64,000 bases of DNA from Phycicoccus avicenniae. Its GTDB lineage: Bacteria > Actinomycetota > Actinomycetes > Actinomycetales > Dermatophilaceae. The stretch's first letter is position 1; the number at the start of each line of letters is the position of its first letter. The position numbers and the translations under genes were made by a program. The stretch spans positions 161,071 through 225,070 of the forward strand of contig NZ_JAGSNF010000009.1 in assembly GCF_018139485.1 (NCBI RefSeq), written 5' to 3'. Below are positions 17,485 through 29,205 of the stretch, in pieces. The notes beneath the pieces were generated by a model. That model ran no database searches and had not been told where the DNA came from. It saw only the letters and a program-made list of their open reading frames with translations.

Positions 17485-19025
17485 GGCGCACTCCCGGAAG
17501 CGTTGGCGGTGGGGGCCGGGTCACTGACGCCGACGATCTGCAGCGTCCGGTCCACGGCCGGGTTGATGAGGTCGAGCACCGGCTTGGGGAAGAAGCCGAG
17601 GACGACGAACGAGAGGATGATCGGGGCGACGACCCACTTCTCGCGCAGCGACAGGTCCGGCGGACCCTCGCCCTCGGGGAAGGACGGCGCCGGTCCGGTC
17701 ATGACCCGCTTGTACATGAGCAGGATGTACAGGGCGGCGAGCACGATGCCGAGGCCGGCGATGACGGCGGCCGTCTTGTTCACCATGAAGGTGCCCTGCA
17801 GCACGAGGAACTCGGAGACGAAGCTCGACAGGCCCGGCAGCGCGAGCGAGGACAGCCCGGCGACGAGGAAGGTCCCCGCGAGCACCGGGGTGACCCGCTG
17901 CCAGCCGCCGTAGTCGGGGATCCGCTTGCTGCCGTGCCGCGCGACGAGGAAGCCGGCGATGAGGAACAGCCCGGCGGTCGAGAAGCCGTGGTTGACCATG
18001 TAGAGGGTCGACCCGGCGCCGCCGACGCTCGTCAGGGCGAAGATGCCGAGGACGATGAAGCCGAAGTGGCTGATCGAGGTGAAGGCGATGAGCCGCATCA
18101 TGTCGGTCTGGCCGATCGCGAGCAGCGCCCCGTAGACGACCGAGATCACCGCGAGCGTGAGCACGACCGGGGTCGCCCACTGCGTCGCCTCGGGGAAGAG
18201 GGAGAGGCAGAAGCGGATCATCCCGTACGTGCCGACCTTGTCGAGGACGCCGACGAGGAGCACGGCGGTCGCCGGACGGGACTCCGTCGCCGCGTCCGGC
18301 AGCCAGGTGTGCACCGGCCACATGGGGGCCTTGACCGCGAAGGCGACGAAGAACCCGACGAACATCCAGCGCAGCGCGCCGGTGGACCCGTCGAGGTTGC
18401 CGACGAGGTTCTCGACGAGGAAGCCGTCGGAGCCCCCGGGCCCGGCGAAGTACACCGCGATGACCGCGACGAGCATGATCAGCCCGCCGGCGAGCGAGAA
18501 GAGGAGGAACTTCACCGCCGCGTACTGCCGCAGCGGACCGCCGTACAGCCCGATGAGGAAGTACACCGGGATGAGCATCGCCTCGAAGAAGACGTAGAAG
18601 AGGAAGACGTCCGTCGCGGCGAAGACCCCGACCATGAACGCCTCGAGGACGAGCATGAGCGCGAAGTAGCGCTTGAGCCGGCCCGGCTCCTCGTCCTCGA
18701 CGTCGTTCCACGCGGCGAGGAGGGAGACCGGGGTGAGGACGGTCGCCATGAGGATGAGCGCGAGCGCGATGCCGTCGACGCCGAGTGCGTAGGACACCCC
18801 GAGCTGCGGGATCCACGAGTACGTCTCGGTGAGCTGGAACATCGCGCCGCTGCCGGTGTCGAACCCGACCCACGCGAGGACCGCGAGGACGAGGGTGAGC
18901 AGCGAGGCCCCCAGCGCGACGGGGCGCGCGGTCCGCACGACGCTGCCGGCGGGCAGCGCGGCGACGACGACCGCGCCCACGAGGGGCACGACCATCATGA
19001 GGGTCAGCAGGGGCAGGGAGGTCAC
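17481..19025 (-). CDS. nuoM: NADH-quinone oxidoreductase subunit M
   Basis: 514 residues, antiporter-like membrane subunit of complex I. The GTG start at 19025 overlaps the nuoL stop by four bases, giving V-T-S-L-P-L. Markers are [13 protein letters not shown] near 145 with the conserved glutamate of helix 5, and the [17 protein letters not shown] segment near 235, the subunit M signature with its pumping lysine. About 14 transmembrane helices are expected. It lies in the core of the nuo operon. Confidence 0.96.
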   Translation of the reverse strand: MTSLPLLTLMMVVPLVGAVVVAALPAGSVVRTARPVALGASLLTLVLAVLAWVGFDTGSGAMFQLTETYSWIPQLGVSYALGVDGIALALILMATVLTPVSLLAAWNDVEDEEPGRLKRYFALMLVLEAFMVGVFAATDVFLFYVFFEAMLIPVYFLIGLYGGPLRQYAAVKFLLFSLAGGLIMLVAVIAVYFAGPGGSDGFLVENLVGNLDGSTGALRWMFVGFFVAFAVKAPMWPVHTWLPDAATESRPATAVLLVGVLDKVGTYGMIRFCLSLFPEATQWATPVVLTLAVISVVYGALLAIGQTDMMRLIAFTSISHFGFIVLGIFALTSVGGAGSTLYMVNHGFSTAGLFLIAGFLVARHGSKRIPDYGGWQRVTPVLAGTFLVAGLSSLALPGLSSFVSEFLVLQGTFMVNKTAAVIAGLGIVLAALYILLMYKRVMTGPAPSFPEGEGPPDLSLREKWVVAPIILSFVVLGFFPKPVLDLINPAVDRTLQIVGVSDPAPTANASGSAP

Positions 19026-20956
19026 TGGATCACCCACAGAGCACCGAGGACGGCGACGATGCCGGTGAGCATCGTCAGGGCATACGACCGGGCGTAGCCG
19101 GTCTGGAGGCGACGCAGCCTCGAGGAGAACCCGCCGACGAGCGCGGCGAGGCCTCCGGCGGCGCCGTCGACGCCCCGGGCGTCGGCGTAGACGAGCGAGC
19201 GGGTCAGGTGGACCCCGGGCCGCATGAAGAGCCCCTCGTTGACGGCGTCCTGGTAGAGGTCCTGACGGGCTGCCCGGGTCGCGACCGAGGCGCGCGGGGC
19301 GACCTCGGCGACGTCGTCGCGCCAGTAGCGCATCCAGGCCAGCGCCACGCCCGCGGCGATGAGCACGAGGGTCATCGTGATGAGGACCGGCGTCGGCAGG
19401 ACGGCCGACTCCTCGGGGTGCTCGCCGACGACCGGCTCGAGCCAGTGCTCGAGGGCGTGCGTCGGGCCGAGCGCGAGACCGAGGAAAGCGGAGCCGACCG
19501 CGAGGACGACCATCGGGTACGTCATGATCCTCGGCGACTCGTGCGGGTGGACGTCGTCGGTCCACCGCTTGTCGCCCTGGAAGGTCATGAAGAACAGCCG
19601 CGACATGTAGAACGCGGTGACACCGGCGCCGACGAGCGCCGCACCACCGAGGACCCACGGCTGCCAGCCCTCGCCGACGAACGCGGCGTGGATGATCTCG
19701 TCCTTGGACCAGAAGCCGGAGAACGGCGGGACCCCGATGATCGCGAGGTAACCGAGGCCGAAGGTGGCCCACGTGAGCTTCATGAGGCCGGACAGCCCGC
19801 CGAAGCGGCGCATGTCGGTCTGGTCGTTCATCCCGTGCATCACCGACCCGGCGCCGAGGAACATCCCGGCCTTGAAGAAGCCGTGGGTCAGCAGGTGGAA
19901 GATCGCGAAGGCGTAGCCGACCGGGCCGAGGCCGGCGGCGAGCATCATGTAGCCGATCTGGCTCATCGTCGAGGCGGCCAGGGCCTTCTTGATGTCGTCC
20001 TTCGCGCAGCCGACGACCGCTCCGAAGAGCAGCGTCACGGCGCCGACGAGGGCGACGGCCAGGGCCGCGTCCGGGGCGGCGTCGAAGATGACGTGGGAGC
20101 GCACGACGAGGTAGACGCCGGCGGTGACCATCGTCGCCGCGTGGATGAGCGCCGACACCGGCGTCGGGCCGGCCATCGCGTCCCCGAGCCAGGACTGGAG
20201 CGGGAACTGGGCCGACTTGCCGCAGGCGCCGACGAGGAGCAGCAGGCCGATCGCGGTGAGGACGCCCTGGCTCGCGCCGGCCGCGCCCTCGTCGACCGAG
20301 GCGTAGTCGACGGCGCCGAAGGTGACGAACATGAGCATGATCGCGAAGGACAGCCCGAGGTCGCCGACCCGGTTGACGAAGAACGCCTTGTTCGCGGCCG
20401 TCGCGTACGCCGGGTTGTGGTTCCAGAACCCGATGAGCAGGTAGGAGGCGAGGCCGACGCCCTCCCAGCCGACGAAGAGCAGCAGGTAGCTGTCGGCGAG
20501 GACGAGCAGGAGCATCGCCGCGACGAAGAGGTTGAGGTAGGCGAAGAACCGGCGCTTGTCCGGGTCGTGCTCCATGTACCCGAGCGAGTACACGTGGATG
20601 AGCGACCCGACGAACGTGATGAGCATGACGAACGCCATCGACAGCGGGTCGACGAGCAGCCCGAGGTCGAGGTCGAACGTGCCGGCCGGGACCCAGCTCC
20701 AGAGCACGAGGTGGTGTCCGCGCTCCTCGGCGCCCTCGCCGAGCAGCTGGACGAGGACGAGCACGCCGAACGCGAAGCTCGCCCAGGACAGCCCGGTCGC
20801 GAGCGCCGGACCCACCTTGTCGGTGCGGCGTCCCCCGAGCAGGAGGACCGCGGCGCCGAGCAAGGGCAGCGCGACGAGCAGCCACGCGAGCGACGCGACG
20901 CCGGACGCGGAGCCCGCGACCAACGCCTCACCGTCGGCGGTGATGAGTGAGTGCAC
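19022..20956 (-). CDS. nuoL: NADH-quinone oxidoreductase subunit L
   Basis: 644 residues, the largest antiporter-like subunit, with the C-terminal extension expected to form the lateral helix. Signatures are [18 protein letters not shown] near 165, with the helix 5 glutamate, and [30 protein letters not shown] near 245. The GTG start at 20956 lies nine bases after the nuoK stop; an internal alternative would lose N-terminal sequence. Confidence 0.96.
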   Translation of the reverse strand: MHSLITADGEALVAGSASGVASLAWLLVALPLLGAAVLLLGGRRTDKVGPALATGLSWASFAFGVLVLVQLLGEGAEERGHHLVLWSWVPAGTFDLDLGLLVDPLSMAFVMLITFVGSLIHVYSLGYMEHDPDKRRFFAYLNLFVAAMLLLVLADSYLLLFVGWEGVGLASYLLIGFWNHNPAYATAANKAFFVNRVGDLGLSFAIMLMFVTFGAVDYASVDEGAAGASQGVLTAIGLLLLVGACGKSAQFPLQSWLGDAMAGPTPVSALIHAATMVTAGVYLVVRSHVIFDAAPDAALAVALVGAVTLLFGAVVGCAKDDIKKALAASTMSQIGYMMLAAGLGPVGYAFAIFHLLTHGFFKAGMFLGAGSVMHGMNDQTDMRRFGGLSGLMKLTWATFGLGYLAIIGVPPFSGFWSKDEIIHAAFVGEGWQPWVLGGAALVGAGVTAFYMSRLFFMTFQGDKRWTDDVHPHESPRIMTYPMVVLAVGSAFLGLALGPTHALEHWLEPVVGEHPEESAVLPTPVLITMTLVLIAAGVALAWMRYWRDDVAEVAPRASVATRAARQDLYQDAVNEGLFMRPGVHLTRSLVYADARGVDGAAGGLAALVGGFSSRLRRLQTGYARSYALTMLTGIVAVLGALWVIQ

Positions 20957-20965
20957 CAGTGCTCC

Positions 20966-21265
20966 TTACAGCTTCAGCAGGTTCGCGTCGTCGACCGAGG
21001 CCGAGCGGCGGGACCGGAAGATCGCCATGATGATCGCGAGGCCGACGACGACCTCCGCGGCGGCGACGGCCATGACGAAGAGGGCGAGGACCTGGCCGTC
21101 GAGCGAGCCGTGCATCCGCGCGAACGTCACGAAGACGAGGTTCGCCGCGTTGAGCATGAGCTCGACACCCATGAAGACGATGATCGCGTTGCGTCGGACG
21201 AGCACCGCGGCCCCGCCGATCGCGAACAGGATCGTCGCGAGGTAGATGTAGTTGACGAGGTTCAT
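20966..21265 (-). CDS. nuoK: NADH-quinone oxidoreductase subunit K
   Basis: 99 residues with three membrane helices. The family's two conserved glutamates are visible in [13 protein letters not shown] (Glu35) and [12 protein letters not shown] (Glu71), both needed for the proton path. The ATG at 21265 overlaps the nuoJ stop (ATGA), which fixes the start; the frame is open further upstream, but that part does not resemble NuoK. Confidence 0.96.
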   Translation of the reverse strand: MNLVNYIYLATILFAIGGAAVLVRRNAIIVFMGVELMLNAANLVFVTFARMHGSLDGQVLALFVMAVAAAEVVVGLAIIMAIFRSRRSASVDDANLLKL

Positions 21266-22032
21266 CGCTCGCTCCCCTCGGTGACGTCGCGCTCGATCTC
21301 GCGCTCCTCCTCGACCCACAGCTCGGGCGAGACGTTCTGGTCGCGCGCGCTGAGCACGCGGGAGACGGACAGCTCCGACGGGGTGCCGTCGGGCAGGAGG
21401 GCCGGGGTGTCGACGGCGTTGTGCCGGGCGTAGACACCGGGCGCCGGCAGGCCGGCGAGGTGCTTGCCTTCGCGGAAGCGCCGCTTGCTCCACTCGCGCT
21501 GGTTCGGGCCCTTGCCGAGCCGCTCGCGGTGGGCGAGGACCATCGCCCCGATCGCCGAGACGATGAGCAGGACGCCGATGATCTCGAACACCCAGACGTA
21601 CCGGCCGAAGATCAGCTCGGCGAGCCCGGTGACGTTGCCGGTCTGGGCGTTGACCTCCTCGAGGCCGACCGCCCCGTCGAACGAGACCCGACCGACCTGT
21701 CCGGCGATGACGCCGCCGAGGCCCAGGACGAGGACGAGGGTCGCCGCTCGCTGACCCTTGATCGTCTCGACGAGGCTGTCGCTGGAGTCGACGCCCACGA
21801 GCATGAGGACGAAGAGGAAGAGCATCATCACCGCGCCGGTGTAGACGAAGATCTGCACGACGCCGAGGAAGTCGGCGTCCTGGGCGATGTAGATGATGCC
21901 GAGGACGATCATCGTGAGGGCGACGCCGAGGGCGGCGTGCACCGCGCGGCGGGCGAAGATCAGCCCGAGGGAGCCCAGGACGGCGATCGGCGCGAGGATC
22001 CAGAACATCACCTCCTCACCGGAGCCGGTCAC
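21262..22032 (-). CDS. nuoJ: NADH-quinone oxidoreductase subunit J
   Basis: 256 residues with five hydrophobic helices in the first ~170 residues (M-F-W-I-L-A-P, A-x-x-G-V-A-L-T-M-I-x-[19 protein letters not shown]) and a hydrophilic C-terminal tail of about 80 residues, longer than in E. coli but usual in actinobacteria. The GTG at 22032 overlaps the nuoI stop; an ATG eight codons later is the alternative. The Y-T-G-A-V-M-M-L motif holds the helix 3 pi-bulge region important for coupling. Confidence 0.93.
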   Translation of the reverse strand: MTGSGEEVMFWILAPIAVLGSLGLIFARRAVHAALGVALTMIVLGIIYIAQDADFLGVVQIFVYTGAVMMLFLFVLMLVGVDSSDSLVETIKGQRAATLVLVLGLGGVIAGQVGRVSFDGAVGLEEVNAQTGNVTGLAELIFGRYVWVFEIIGVLLIVSAIGAMVLAHRERLGKGPNQREWSKRRFREGKHLAGLPAPGVYARHNAVDTPALLPDGTPSELSVSRVLSARDQNVSPELWVEEEREIERDVTEGSER

Positions 22033-22646
22033 GAGGTCACCTCCGCGTCGTCGCCCGAGGAGGTCCGGGACCGGACGACCTCGCGCTGGTGGTCGGTCGC
22101 CTCGGTCACCTTGCCGAGGTAGTAGTCGCGCTCCTCCATGCCGTCGGCCATCGGGAACGGCGGCTGGAGCATCCCCTGCTGGAGCGGGGCGAGCAGCTGG
22201 TCCTTGGTGAAGATGAGGTCGGCGCGGTTGTCGTCGGCGAGCTCGTACTCGTTCGTCATCGTGAGCGCCCGGGTGGGGCAGGCCTCGATGCACAGCCCGC
22301 AGAAGATGCAGCGCAGGTAGTTGATCTGGTAGACGCGGCCGTACCGCTCACCCGGGGAGAACCGTCCGCGCCCGTCGCCGGAGTCGTCGTTCGTCTCGCC
22401 CTCGACGAGGATCGCGTCCGCGGGGCAGGCCCAGGCGCACAGCTCGCAGCCGACGCACTTCTCCAGCCCGTCGGGGTGCCGGTTCAGCTGGTGGCGGCCG
22501 TGGAAGCGCGGCTGGGTCGGGTGCCTCTCCTCGGGGTACTCCGCGGTCGCGACCTTGCGGAACATCGTCGCGAACGTGACGCCGAACCCGGCGACGGGGG
22601 CGAACAGGTCCGAGAAGAAGCCGGACTTCTTCTGCTCGTCAGACAC
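22029..22646 (-). CDS. nuoI: NADH-quinone oxidoreductase subunit I
   Basis: 205 residues, the ferredoxin-like subunit carrying clusters N6a and N6b. Two C-x2-C-x2-C-x3-C-P sets are present: [12 protein letters not shown] near residue 65 and [12 protein letters not shown] near 115, passing electrons toward N2 in NuoB. The N-terminus ([10 protein letters not shown]) is an amphipathic membrane-surface helix typical of actinobacteria. It overlaps nuoH by eight bases. Confidence 0.97.
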   Translation of the reverse strand: MSDEQKKSGFFSDLFAPVAGFGVTFATMFRKVATAEYPEERHPTQPRFHGRHQLNRHPDGLEKCVGCELCAWACPADAILVEGETNDDSGDGRGRFSPGERYGRVYQINYLRCIFCGLCIEACPTRALTMTNEYELADDNRADLIFTKDQLLAPLQQGMLQPPFPMADGMEERDYYLGKVTEATDHQREVVRSRTSSGDDAEVTS

Positions 22647-24018
22647 GAGCGTCCTCCTTGGTGTCGGATCCGGAGGTCAGGGCGGGGGCGTCGGAGCGCT
22701 CGCGCAGCCGCTGGCCGGGCAGCGGCGGCACGGGGTGCCCACCGGCGTAGGGGTCGATCTCGTCCGGGGTGTCCGGACGGGCGGCGGCCTCCTTGCGCTC
22801 GGCGCGGGCGTCCCACAGCCAGCCGCCGACGAGCGCGAGGACCGCGACGACGCCGACGAGGAGCAGCGAGCTGCCCGGGAAGACGCGGCCCGCGACCTCG
22901 ACGTCGCCGAGGACGTCGATCCAGCCGTTCTGGCCGGCGCGGAAGAAGGCGACGAGGATGACCCACACGAGCGTCGCGGGGATGAGGAACTTCCAGCCGA
23001 AGCGCATGAACTGGTCGTAGCGGACCCGCGGCAGCGAGCCGCGCAGCCACACGAACACGAACATGAACATCCACAGCTTGGCGGTGAACCACAGCAGGCC
23101 CCACCAGCCCTCGTTGAACATCCCGTCGTTGATCGCGGCGATCCCGGGGGGCGCGAGCGGCCCGCCGAGGAACATCGTCGTCGCGAGCGCGGAGACGGTG
23201 AACATGTTGATGTACTCGCCGAGGAAGAACATCGCGAAACGCATCGAGCCGAACTCGGTGTGGAAACCGCCGGTCAGCTCGCCCTCGCCCTCGGCGAGGT
23301 CGAACGGGAGCCGGTTCGTCTCGCCGACCATCGTGATCGTGTAGACGAAGAAGCTGAAGAACGCGGGGACGACGAACCACAGGTCGCGCTGGGCGTCGAC
23401 GATCTGCGAGGTCGACATCGACCCGGCGTAGAGGAAGACCGCGACGAGCGAGAGGCCCATCGCGATCTCGTAGGAGATCATCTGGGCGGTGCTGCGCAGG
23501 CCACCGATGAGCGGGTAGGTCGAGCCCGAGGACCAGCCGGCGAGGACGACGCCGTAGATGCCGATGCCCGCGATGGCGAGGACGACGAGCACGGCGACGG
23601 GGGTGTCCGTCAGCTGCAGCGGCGTCGTGTGGCCGAACATCGAGACGGTGCCGCCCATCGGCATGATCGCGAAGGCGACGAAGCTCATCGTCGCGGTGAT
23701 GATCGGCGCCAGGGTGTAGACGACGACGTCGGCCGCGGCGGGGCGGTTGTCCTCCTTGAGCATGAGCTTCATGCCGTCGGCGAGGGTCTGGAGCAGACCG
23801 AACGGGCCGTTCCGGTTCGGGCCGGGACGCTGCTGCATCCGGCCGATGACGCGGCGCTCGAACCAGATGACGAGCAGCGTCGACAGCAGGAGGTAGACGA
23901 AGATGACGAGCGCCTTGACGAGCGTGAGCCAGAAGGGCGTGTCACTGAAGTCGGCCGACGGGTTGTCCGCCGCCGGCAGCGCGAGGACGACCTCCGACGC
24001 GGTCACGATGCTGCTCAT
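22639..24018 (-). CDS. nuoH: NADH-quinone oxidoreductase subunit H
   Basis: 459 residues with eight to nine membrane helices. It forms the quinone tunnel and joins the peripheral and membrane arms. Signatures are [19 protein letters not shown] near residue 53, E-T-N-R-x-P-F-D-L-x-E-G-E-x-E-L-x-x-G near 237, and R-Y-D-Q-x-M-x-x-G-W-K near 330. A hydrophilic tail of about 60 residues follows the last helix, common in actinobacteria. The ATG at 24018 overlaps the nuoG stop. Confidence 0.97.
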   Translation of the reverse strand: MSSIVTASEVVLALPAADNPSADFSDTPFWLTLVKALVIFVYLLLSTLLVIWFERRVIGRMQQRPGPNRNGPFGLLQTLADGMKLMLKEDNRPAAADVVVYTLAPIITATMSFVAFAIMPMGGTVSMFGHTTPLQLTDTPVAVLVVLAIAGIGIYGVVLAGWSSGSTYPLIGGLRSTAQMISYEIAMGLSLVAVFLYAGSMSTSQIVDAQRDLWFVVPAFFSFFVYTITMVGETNRLPFDLAEGEGELTGGFHTEFGSMRFAMFFLGEYINMFTVSALATTMFLGGPLAPPGIAAINDGMFNEGWWGLLWFTAKLWMFMFVFVWLRGSLPRVRYDQFMRFGWKFLIPATLVWVILVAFFRAGQNGWIDVLGDVEVAGRVFPGSSLLLVGVVAVLALVGGWLWDARAERKEAAARPDTPDEIDPYAGGHPVPPLPGQRLRERSDAPALTSGSDTKEDARV

Positions 24019-26507
24019 GCCTCACCCTCCTTGGTGACCCGGACGAGCGCACCGGGTGCGCCGGCCAGTGTGGCCCGCAGGTCGCAGCCCTGCGAGTTCG
24101 TCGGGAGCCACACGACGTGGTCGGCCATCTCGGTGACGACGACCGGCGCGGTGACGCTCGCCTGGTCCGCCCGCACCGTGATCGGCATCCCGTCGACGAC
24201 GCCGAGCGCGGCGGCGGTGGTCGCGGAGACCCGGGCGACCGCGGACGGCGCGGTGCCCGCGAGGTAGGGCTCGCCGTCCTGGAGGCTGCCCTTGTCGAGC
24301 AGGTGGCGCCAGGTCGCGAGGACGAGGGTGCCCTCGGTGAGCTCCGGGACCTCGCCCGCGGCGACGGTGGGGGCCTCGGGCCGGGCGCCGACCCACGGGC
24401 CGAGGGCCGACATCTCGTCGCGCACCTCGCGCAGCGTGCGGGTGCCGAGGAACTCGCCCATCTCGTCGGCGAGCATGTCGAGCGCGCGGTAGTCGCTGAC
24501 GTACGCGGTGTCGAGGGCGGCCTCGAAGGGACGCAGGCGCCCCTCCCAGTCGACGAACGTGCCGCCCTTCTCGGCGTGCGCCGCGACGGGCAGGACGACG
24601 TCGGCGACCTCGGTGACGGCCGAGCGGCGCAGCTCGAGGGAGACGACGAAGGGGGCGGAGAGAGCGGCGGCGGCGTCGGCGATCCCGAGGTCCGCGGGGT
24701 CGACCCCACCGACGACGAGGGCGTCGAGGTCGCCGCTCGCGGCACCGGCGACGATGCCGGCGGTGTCGCGGCCGGGGACGTCCGGCAGGCCGACGACCTG
24801 CCACGCCTGGGCGACCTGCTCACGGGCGACCGGGTCGGCGGCGGGGCGACCCCCGGGCAGCAGGGTCGGCAGCGCGCCGGCCTCGAGGGCGCCGCGCTCC
24901 CCCGCCCGCCGCGGCACCCACGCGAGGCGGGCACCGGTGGACTCGGCGAGGGCGACGGCGGCGCTCAGGCCGCCGGGGACGGTCGCGAGCCGCTCGCCGA
25001 CGAGGATGACGCCTCCCTCGCGCAGGGCCTCGCCCGCGGCGGTGACGGCGTCGCTGCCGGAGGCGTCGCCGATGGCCCCGAGGACCTCGGGCTCGGTGCC
25101 GGGAGCGGTCGGGACGAGCGTGCCGCCCATCTTCGCCAGGCCCCGGGTCGCGACGGCGGACACCCCGAAGACGCGGGTGCGGCTCTTGCGGAACGCCTTG
25201 CGCAGGCGCAGGAAGACGATGGGGCTCTCGTCCTCGGGCTCGAAGCCGACGAGGAGCACCGTGCCGGCCTTCTCGAGGTCGGCGTAGGAGACCCCGATGC
25301 CCTGGGTGCTCGCCCCGTCGACGCCGTAGCCGACGACGTGCGAGCCGAGGAAGTCTGCCTCCTCGGCCGAGTGCGGGCGGGCCCGGAAGTCGACGTCGTT
25401 CGTGCCGAGCACGGTGCGGGCGAACTTGCCGTAGGCGTACGCGTCCTCGGCGCTGACCCGGCCGCCGACGAGGACGCCGGCGCTGCTCGAAGCCTTGAGG
25501 CCCTCGGCGGCGCGCTCGAGCGCCTCGCGCCAGGACGCGACCCTCAGCTCGCCGTCCTCGTCGCGGACCATCGGGTACTCGATGCGGTCGCCGGTCTGGG
25601 TGTACGTGAAGGCCCAGCGGCCCTTGTCGCAGTTCCACTCCTCGTTGACCGCCGGGTCCGCCTGGGCCATCCGGCGCAGCACGGTGCCGCGGCGGTGGTC
25701 GGTGCGCTGGGCGCAGCCGGCGGCGCAGTGCTCGCAGGTGCTCGGGGTCGAGACGAGGTCGAAGGGGCGCGAGCGGAACCGGTACGCGGCACCGGTGAGC
25801 GCGCCGACCGGGCAGATCTGGACGGTGTTGCCGGAGAAGTAGGACTCGAACGGCTTCTCCTCGTAGATGCCGACCTGCTGCAGCGCGCCGCGCTCGACGA
25901 GGGCGATGAACGGGTCGCCGGCGATCTGGTCGGAGAAGCGGGTGCAGCGGGCGCACAGGACGCAGCGCTCACGATCCAGGAGCACCTGGCTCGAGATGTT
26001 GATCGGCTTGGGGTAGGTGCGCTTGACGTCCTCGAAGCGGGAGGTCCCCCGGCCGTTGCTCATCGCCTGGTTCTGCAGCGGGCACTCCCCGCCCTTGTCG
26101 CAGACCGGGCAGTCGAGCGGGTGGTTGATGAGCAGCAGCTCCATGACGCCCTTCTGCGCCTTGTCGGCGCCCTCGGACGTGTACTGCGTCTTGACGATCA
26201 TCCCGGGGGCGACCGTCATCGTGCACGAGGCCTGCGGCTTCATCCGTCCGGGCGGGCCCTGCATCTGCGTCGGCTCGCCCGGGGTGCCGTCGGGACCGGG
26301 GCGCCCGGGCATCCAGACCTCGACGAGGCACTGGCGGCACGCGCCGACCGGGTCCAGGCCCGGGTGGTCGCAGAACCGCGGGATGTCGATGCCCGCCTGC
26401 TCGGCGGCGCGGATGACGAGGGTGCCCTTGGGGACCGACACCTCCGCGCCGTCGATCGTCAGCGTGACGAGCTCGGCCGGGGCCTGGGTCTCGGGAGTGG
26501 CAGTCAT
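24015..26507 (-). CDS. nuoG: NADH-quinone oxidoreductase subunit G
   Basis: 830 residues. The start at ATG 26507 (M-T-A-T-P-E) overlaps the nuoF stop; the frame is open 13 codons upstream but inside nuoF. The N-terminal [2Fe-2S] ferredoxin domain shows [16 protein letters not shown]. Next come the His/Cys cluster motif, the [11 protein letters not shown] set, and an extra C-x2-C-x3-C-x27-C set near residue 255 (the N7 site, found in menaquinone-type complexes such as Thermus). The C-terminal half is molybdopterin-oxidoreductase-like but serves structurally. It carries electrons from NuoE/F toward NuoI. Confidence 0.96.
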   Translation of the reverse strand: MTATPETQAPAELVTLTIDGAEVSVPKGTLVIRAAEQAGIDIPRFCDHPGLDPVGACRQCLVEVWMPGRPGPDGTPGEPTQMQGPPGRMKPQASCTMTVAPGMIVKTQYTSEGADKAQKGVMELLLINHPLDCPVCDKGGECPLQNQAMSNGRGTSRFEDVKRTYPKPINISSQVLLDRERCVLCARCTRFSDQIAGDPFIALVERGALQQVGIYEEKPFESYFSGNTVQICPVGALTGAAYRFRSRPFDLVSTPSTCEHCAAGCAQRTDHRRGTVLRRMAQADPAVNEEWNCDKGRWAFTYTQTGDRIEYPMVRDEDGELRVASWREALERAAEGLKASSSAGVLVGGRVSAEDAYAYGKFARTVLGTNDVDFRARPHSAEEADFLGSHVVGYGVDGASTQGIGVSYADLEKAGTVLLVGFEPEDESPIVFLRLRKAFRKSRTRVFGVSAVATRGLAKMGGTLVPTAPGTEPEVLGAIGDASGSDAVTAAGEALREGGVILVGERLATVPGGLSAAVALAESTGARLAWVPRRAGERGALEAGALPTLLPGGRPAADPVAREQVAQAWQVVGLPDVPGRDTAGIVAGAASGDLDALVVGGVDPADLGIADAAAALSAPFVVSLELRRSAVTEVADVVLPVAAHAEKGGTFVDWEGRLRPFEAALDTAYVSDYRALDMLADEMGEFLGTRTLREVRDEMSALGPWVGARPEAPTVAAGEVPELTEGTLVLATWRHLLDKGSLQDGEPYLAGTAPSAVARVSATTAAALGVVDGMPITVRADQASVTAPVVVTEMADHVVWLPTNSQGCDLRATLAGAPGALVRVTKEGEA

Positions 26508-27835
26508 GCGGAGACGGTCTCCTTCGCGCCGCCGTCCTTGGCCCACAGCGTCGAGGCGGCCCGGTCGAACGGGCAGCCGCCGTGGGTGAGGTGGGCGACG
26601 TACTCGTCGCGGAAGTACTGGATCGAGCTCGTGATCGGGCTCGTCGCCCCGTCACCGAGCGCGCAGAAGCTGCGGCCGAGGATGTTGTCACAGATGTCGA
26701 GGAGCTTGTCGAGGTCCTCCTCGTCCCCCTCGCCCTGCTCGAGCCGGCCGAGGATCTGCTTGAGCCACCACGTGCCCTCGCGGCACGGGGTGCACTTGCC
26801 GCAGGACTCGTGCTTGTAGAAGTCGGTCCACCGGTCGACGGCGCGCACGACGCACACCGTCTCGTCGAAGACCTGGAGCGCGCGGGTGCCGAGCATCGAG
26901 CCGGCCGCGGCGACGGACTCGAAGTCGAGCGGGACGTCGAGGTGCTCGGCGGTGAAGATGGGCGTCGAGGACCCGCCCGGCGTCCAGAACTTCAGCTCCT
27001 TGTCGGGGTCGCGCATCCCGCCGGCGAGGTCGACGAGCTCGCGCATCGTGATGCCGAGCGGGGCCTCGAACTGGCCGGGGTTCTTCACGTGCCCGGAGAG
27101 GCTGAAGATGCCGAAGCCGGTGGACTTCTCGGTGCCCATGCCGGTGAACCAGTCGACGCCCTCGAGGATGATCCCGGGGATCGACGCGATGGACTCGACG
27201 TTGTTCACCGAGGTGGGGCGGGCGTAGAGGCCCGCGGCACCGGGGAACGGCGGCTTGCTGCGGGGCTGGCCGCGCCGGCCCTCGAGGCTGTCGAGGAGCG
27301 CGGTCTCCTCGCCGCAGATGTAGGCGCCGGCGCCGGCGTGGACGGTGATGTCGACGCTCACGCCCTTGCCCCCGACGTCGGTGCCGAGCAGGCCCGCCTC
27401 GCGGGCCTCCTCGACGGCGCGCAGGAGCCGGCGGTAGACGTGCACGACCTCGCCGCGCAGGTAGACGAAGGCGTGCTCGCAGCCGATGGCGTACGAGGAG
27501 ATGATGATCCCCTCGATGAGCACGTGCGGGTTCGCCATCATGAGCGGGGTGTCCTTGCAGGTCCCCGGCTCGGACTCGTCGGCGTTGACGACGAGGTAGC
27601 GGGGCCCGCCGTCCGGCGGGGCCATGAAGGACCACTTGAGCCCGGTCGGGAACCCGGCGCCGCCGCGGCCGCGCAGCGAGGAGTCCTTGACGGCCGACAG
27701 GACGTCACCGGGCTCCATGGCGAGGGCCTTGTCGAGGGCGCGGTAGCCGCCGGCGTCGCGGTAGCTCTTCAGCGTCCACGCCTTCGGGTCGTCCCAGGAG
27801 CGGGTGAGGATGGGGGTGAGGGTGCTCGGCATCAC
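26504..27835 (-). CDS. nuoF: NADH-quinone oxidoreductase subunit F
   Basis: 443 residues, binds NADH, FMN and cluster N3. Motifs are the FMN/NADH glycine loop [15 protein letters not shown] near residue 55, E-S-E-P-G-T near 90, [13 protein letters not shown] near 170, and the [4Fe-4S] set [12 protein letters not shown] with a later Cys in R-S-F-C-A-L-G. It starts with GTG (27835) or ATG (27832), overlapping the nuoE stop. Cytoplasmic tip of complex I. Confidence 0.97.
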   Translation of the reverse strand: MMPSTLTPILTRSWDDPKAWTLKSYRDAGGYRALDKALAMEPGDVLSAVKDSSLRGRGGAGFPTGLKWSFMAPPDGGPRYLVVNADESEPGTCKDTPLMMANPHVLIEGIIISSYAIGCEHAFVYLRGEVVHVYRRLLRAVEEAREAGLLGTDVGGKGVSVDITVHAGAGAYICGEETALLDSLEGRRGQPRSKPPFPGAAGLYARPTSVNNVESIASIPGIILEGVDWFTGMGTEKSTGFGIFSLSGHVKNPGQFEAPLGITMRELVDLAGGMRDPDKELKFWTPGGSSTPIFTAEHLDVPLDFESVAAAGSMLGTRALQVFDETVCVVRAVDRWTDFYKHESCGKCTPCREGTWWLKQILGRLEQGEGDEEDLDKLLDICDNILGRSFCALGDGATSPITSSIQYFRDEYVAHLTHGGCPFDRAASTLWAKDGGAKETVSA

Positions 27836-29205
27836 TGGCCCTTCCCGTCACGGCGGTTGCGTGCGTCGGTGAAGCCGGCGGCCTCGGCGGCCGCGGCGTC
27901 GCGGAACCACACCTCGGGCTTGGTCCGCCCGTAGGAGGGGGACTTCGGGGTGTGGAAGAGCATGGAGCGGGTGTTGCCCTTGACGTCCCAGCCTCGGGGG
28001 CCGAGGCCGTCCGCCCCGGGGGCCGCCGAGCCGTCGCCGAATCCGGGGTCCTCGTGGGTGCCCCGGTCGGCGGCCTTGTCGTCGTCGGTCCCGTCGAAGA
28101 GGGTCGCGGACGGGGCCGCGTCCTCGCCGGCCGGCACGGAGGCGCTCTGGGCGGAGACGTTGGCGAGCCGGTCCTGGGCCCGCTGCGGGTCGGCCTGCTG
28201 GGCCGGGGCGACGTCGACGTTCTCCTTGGCGACCGTCGGGCTCGTCGCGAGGCCGCTGACCCCGTCGCCGGTGGAGACGACCTCGGGCTCCTTCGGGGTG
28301 GCCGGGGTCTTGTCGTCGCCGTCGGAGGTCGACTTCTCGCCCGGGGTGTCCTGGGCGTTCTCGTCCGGGTCCGCGGCCGGCTCGACCTTGTCGGCCTGCG
28401 CCTCGTCGGAGGCCGGCGTGACCTCGGTCGAGCCCTCGGCCTTGTCGTCGGTGCGGCGGGCCTCGTCGCGGGACGGGCGGGCCGAGTCGCCCTCGGGGGC
28501 GGTCCAGCCGTTGCGCTTGGCGATCTCGAGCCCGAGGAGCGAGGCGGGACCGGCGGCCGGGCCCTCGTCGGCGAGGCCGTCGGAGAAGCCCGCGAGGGTG
28601 CGGCTCACCTGCTTGAAGGTGCACACCCGGTTCGGGCCGCGGGTGGGCCGCACGTCCTTGCCGGCGCGCAGGTCGTCGACGAGCTCCTTGGTCGACTCCG
28701 GCGTCTGGTTGTCGAAGAACTCCCAGTTCGCCATGACGACGGGGGCGTAGTCGCACGCGGCGTTGCACTCGACGCGCTCGAGGGTGACCTTGCCGTCCTC
28801 GGTCGTCTCGTCGTGCCCGATCCCGAGGTGCTCGGAGACGGCGTCGAAGATCTCGTCGCCGCCCATGATCGCGCAGAGGGTGTTCGTGCAGACCCCGACG
28901 GTGTACTCGCCGTTGGGGTGGCGCTTGTACTGGGTGTAGAACGTCGCGACGCCCGAGACCTCGGCCGTCGTGAGGTCGAGCAGCTCGGCGCACAGGTCGA
29001 TCCCGCGGCCGGTGACGTACCCGTCGACGGACTGGACGAGGTGGAGCAGCGGCAGCAGCGCCGACCGCTTCTGCGGGTAGCGCGCGATGACCTCGGCGGC
29101 GTCGACGCGGAACTGCGCCTCGACCTCCTCGGGGTACCTCTCCTTGCTCTCCTCGGGCACCGTGAGGTGCCCGGACGCGGACTGCAGACCGAAGTCGCCG
29201 GCCAT
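27832..29205 (-). CDS. nuoE: NADH-quinone oxidoreductase subunit E with long acidic linker and extra C-terminal motif
   Basis: 457 residues, about twice the usual NuoE length. Residues 1-235 are a standard thioredoxin-fold NuoE with [2Fe-2S] ligands Cys106, Cys111, Cys147 and Cys151 (cluster N1a). Residues ~238-404 are low-complexity, rich in D, E, T, P, A and K, and probably disordered. Residues 405-446 carry a compact motif, G-W-D-V-K-G-N then F-H-T-P-K-S-P-S-Y-G-R-T-K-P-E-V-W-F and A-E-A-A-G-F, resembling a short domain I recall at the C-termini of other actinobacterial proteins (some ribosomal L17/L21 variants; called sunset domain). The ATG at 29205 overlaps the nuoD stop. The fusion cannot be a read-through error, because the frame is continuous and nuoF overlaps its stop. 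Confidence 0.93.
   Translation of the reverse strand: MAGDFGLQSASGHLTVPEESKERYPEEVEAQFRVDAAEVIARYPQKRSALLPLLHLVQSVDGYVTGRGIDLCAELLDLTTAEVSGVATFYTQYKRHPNGEYTVGVCTNTLCAIMGGDEIFDAVSEHLGIGHDETTEDGKVTLERVECNAACDYAPVVMANWEFFDNQTPESTKELVDDLRAGKDVRPTRGPNRVCTFKQVSRTLAGFSDGLADEGPAAGPASLLGLEIAKRNGWTAPEGDSARPSRDEARRTDDKAEGSTEVTPASDEAQADKVEPAADPDENAQDTPGEKSTSDGDDKTPATPKEPEVVSTGDGVSGLATSPTVAKENVDVAPAQQADPQRAQDRLANVSAQSASVPAGEDAAPSATLFDGTDDDKAADRGTHEDPGFGDGSAAPGADGLGPRGWDVKGNTRSMLFHTPKSPSYGRTKPEVWFRDAAAAEAAGFTDARNRRDGKGQ

Noticed and set aside
14909..17524. 871-residue frame suggesting a NuoN-polyprenyl synthase fusion
   Set aside because: The N-terminal part is an out-of-frame shadow of nuoN. The real synthase starts at the GTG at 15937, overlapping the nuoN stop.
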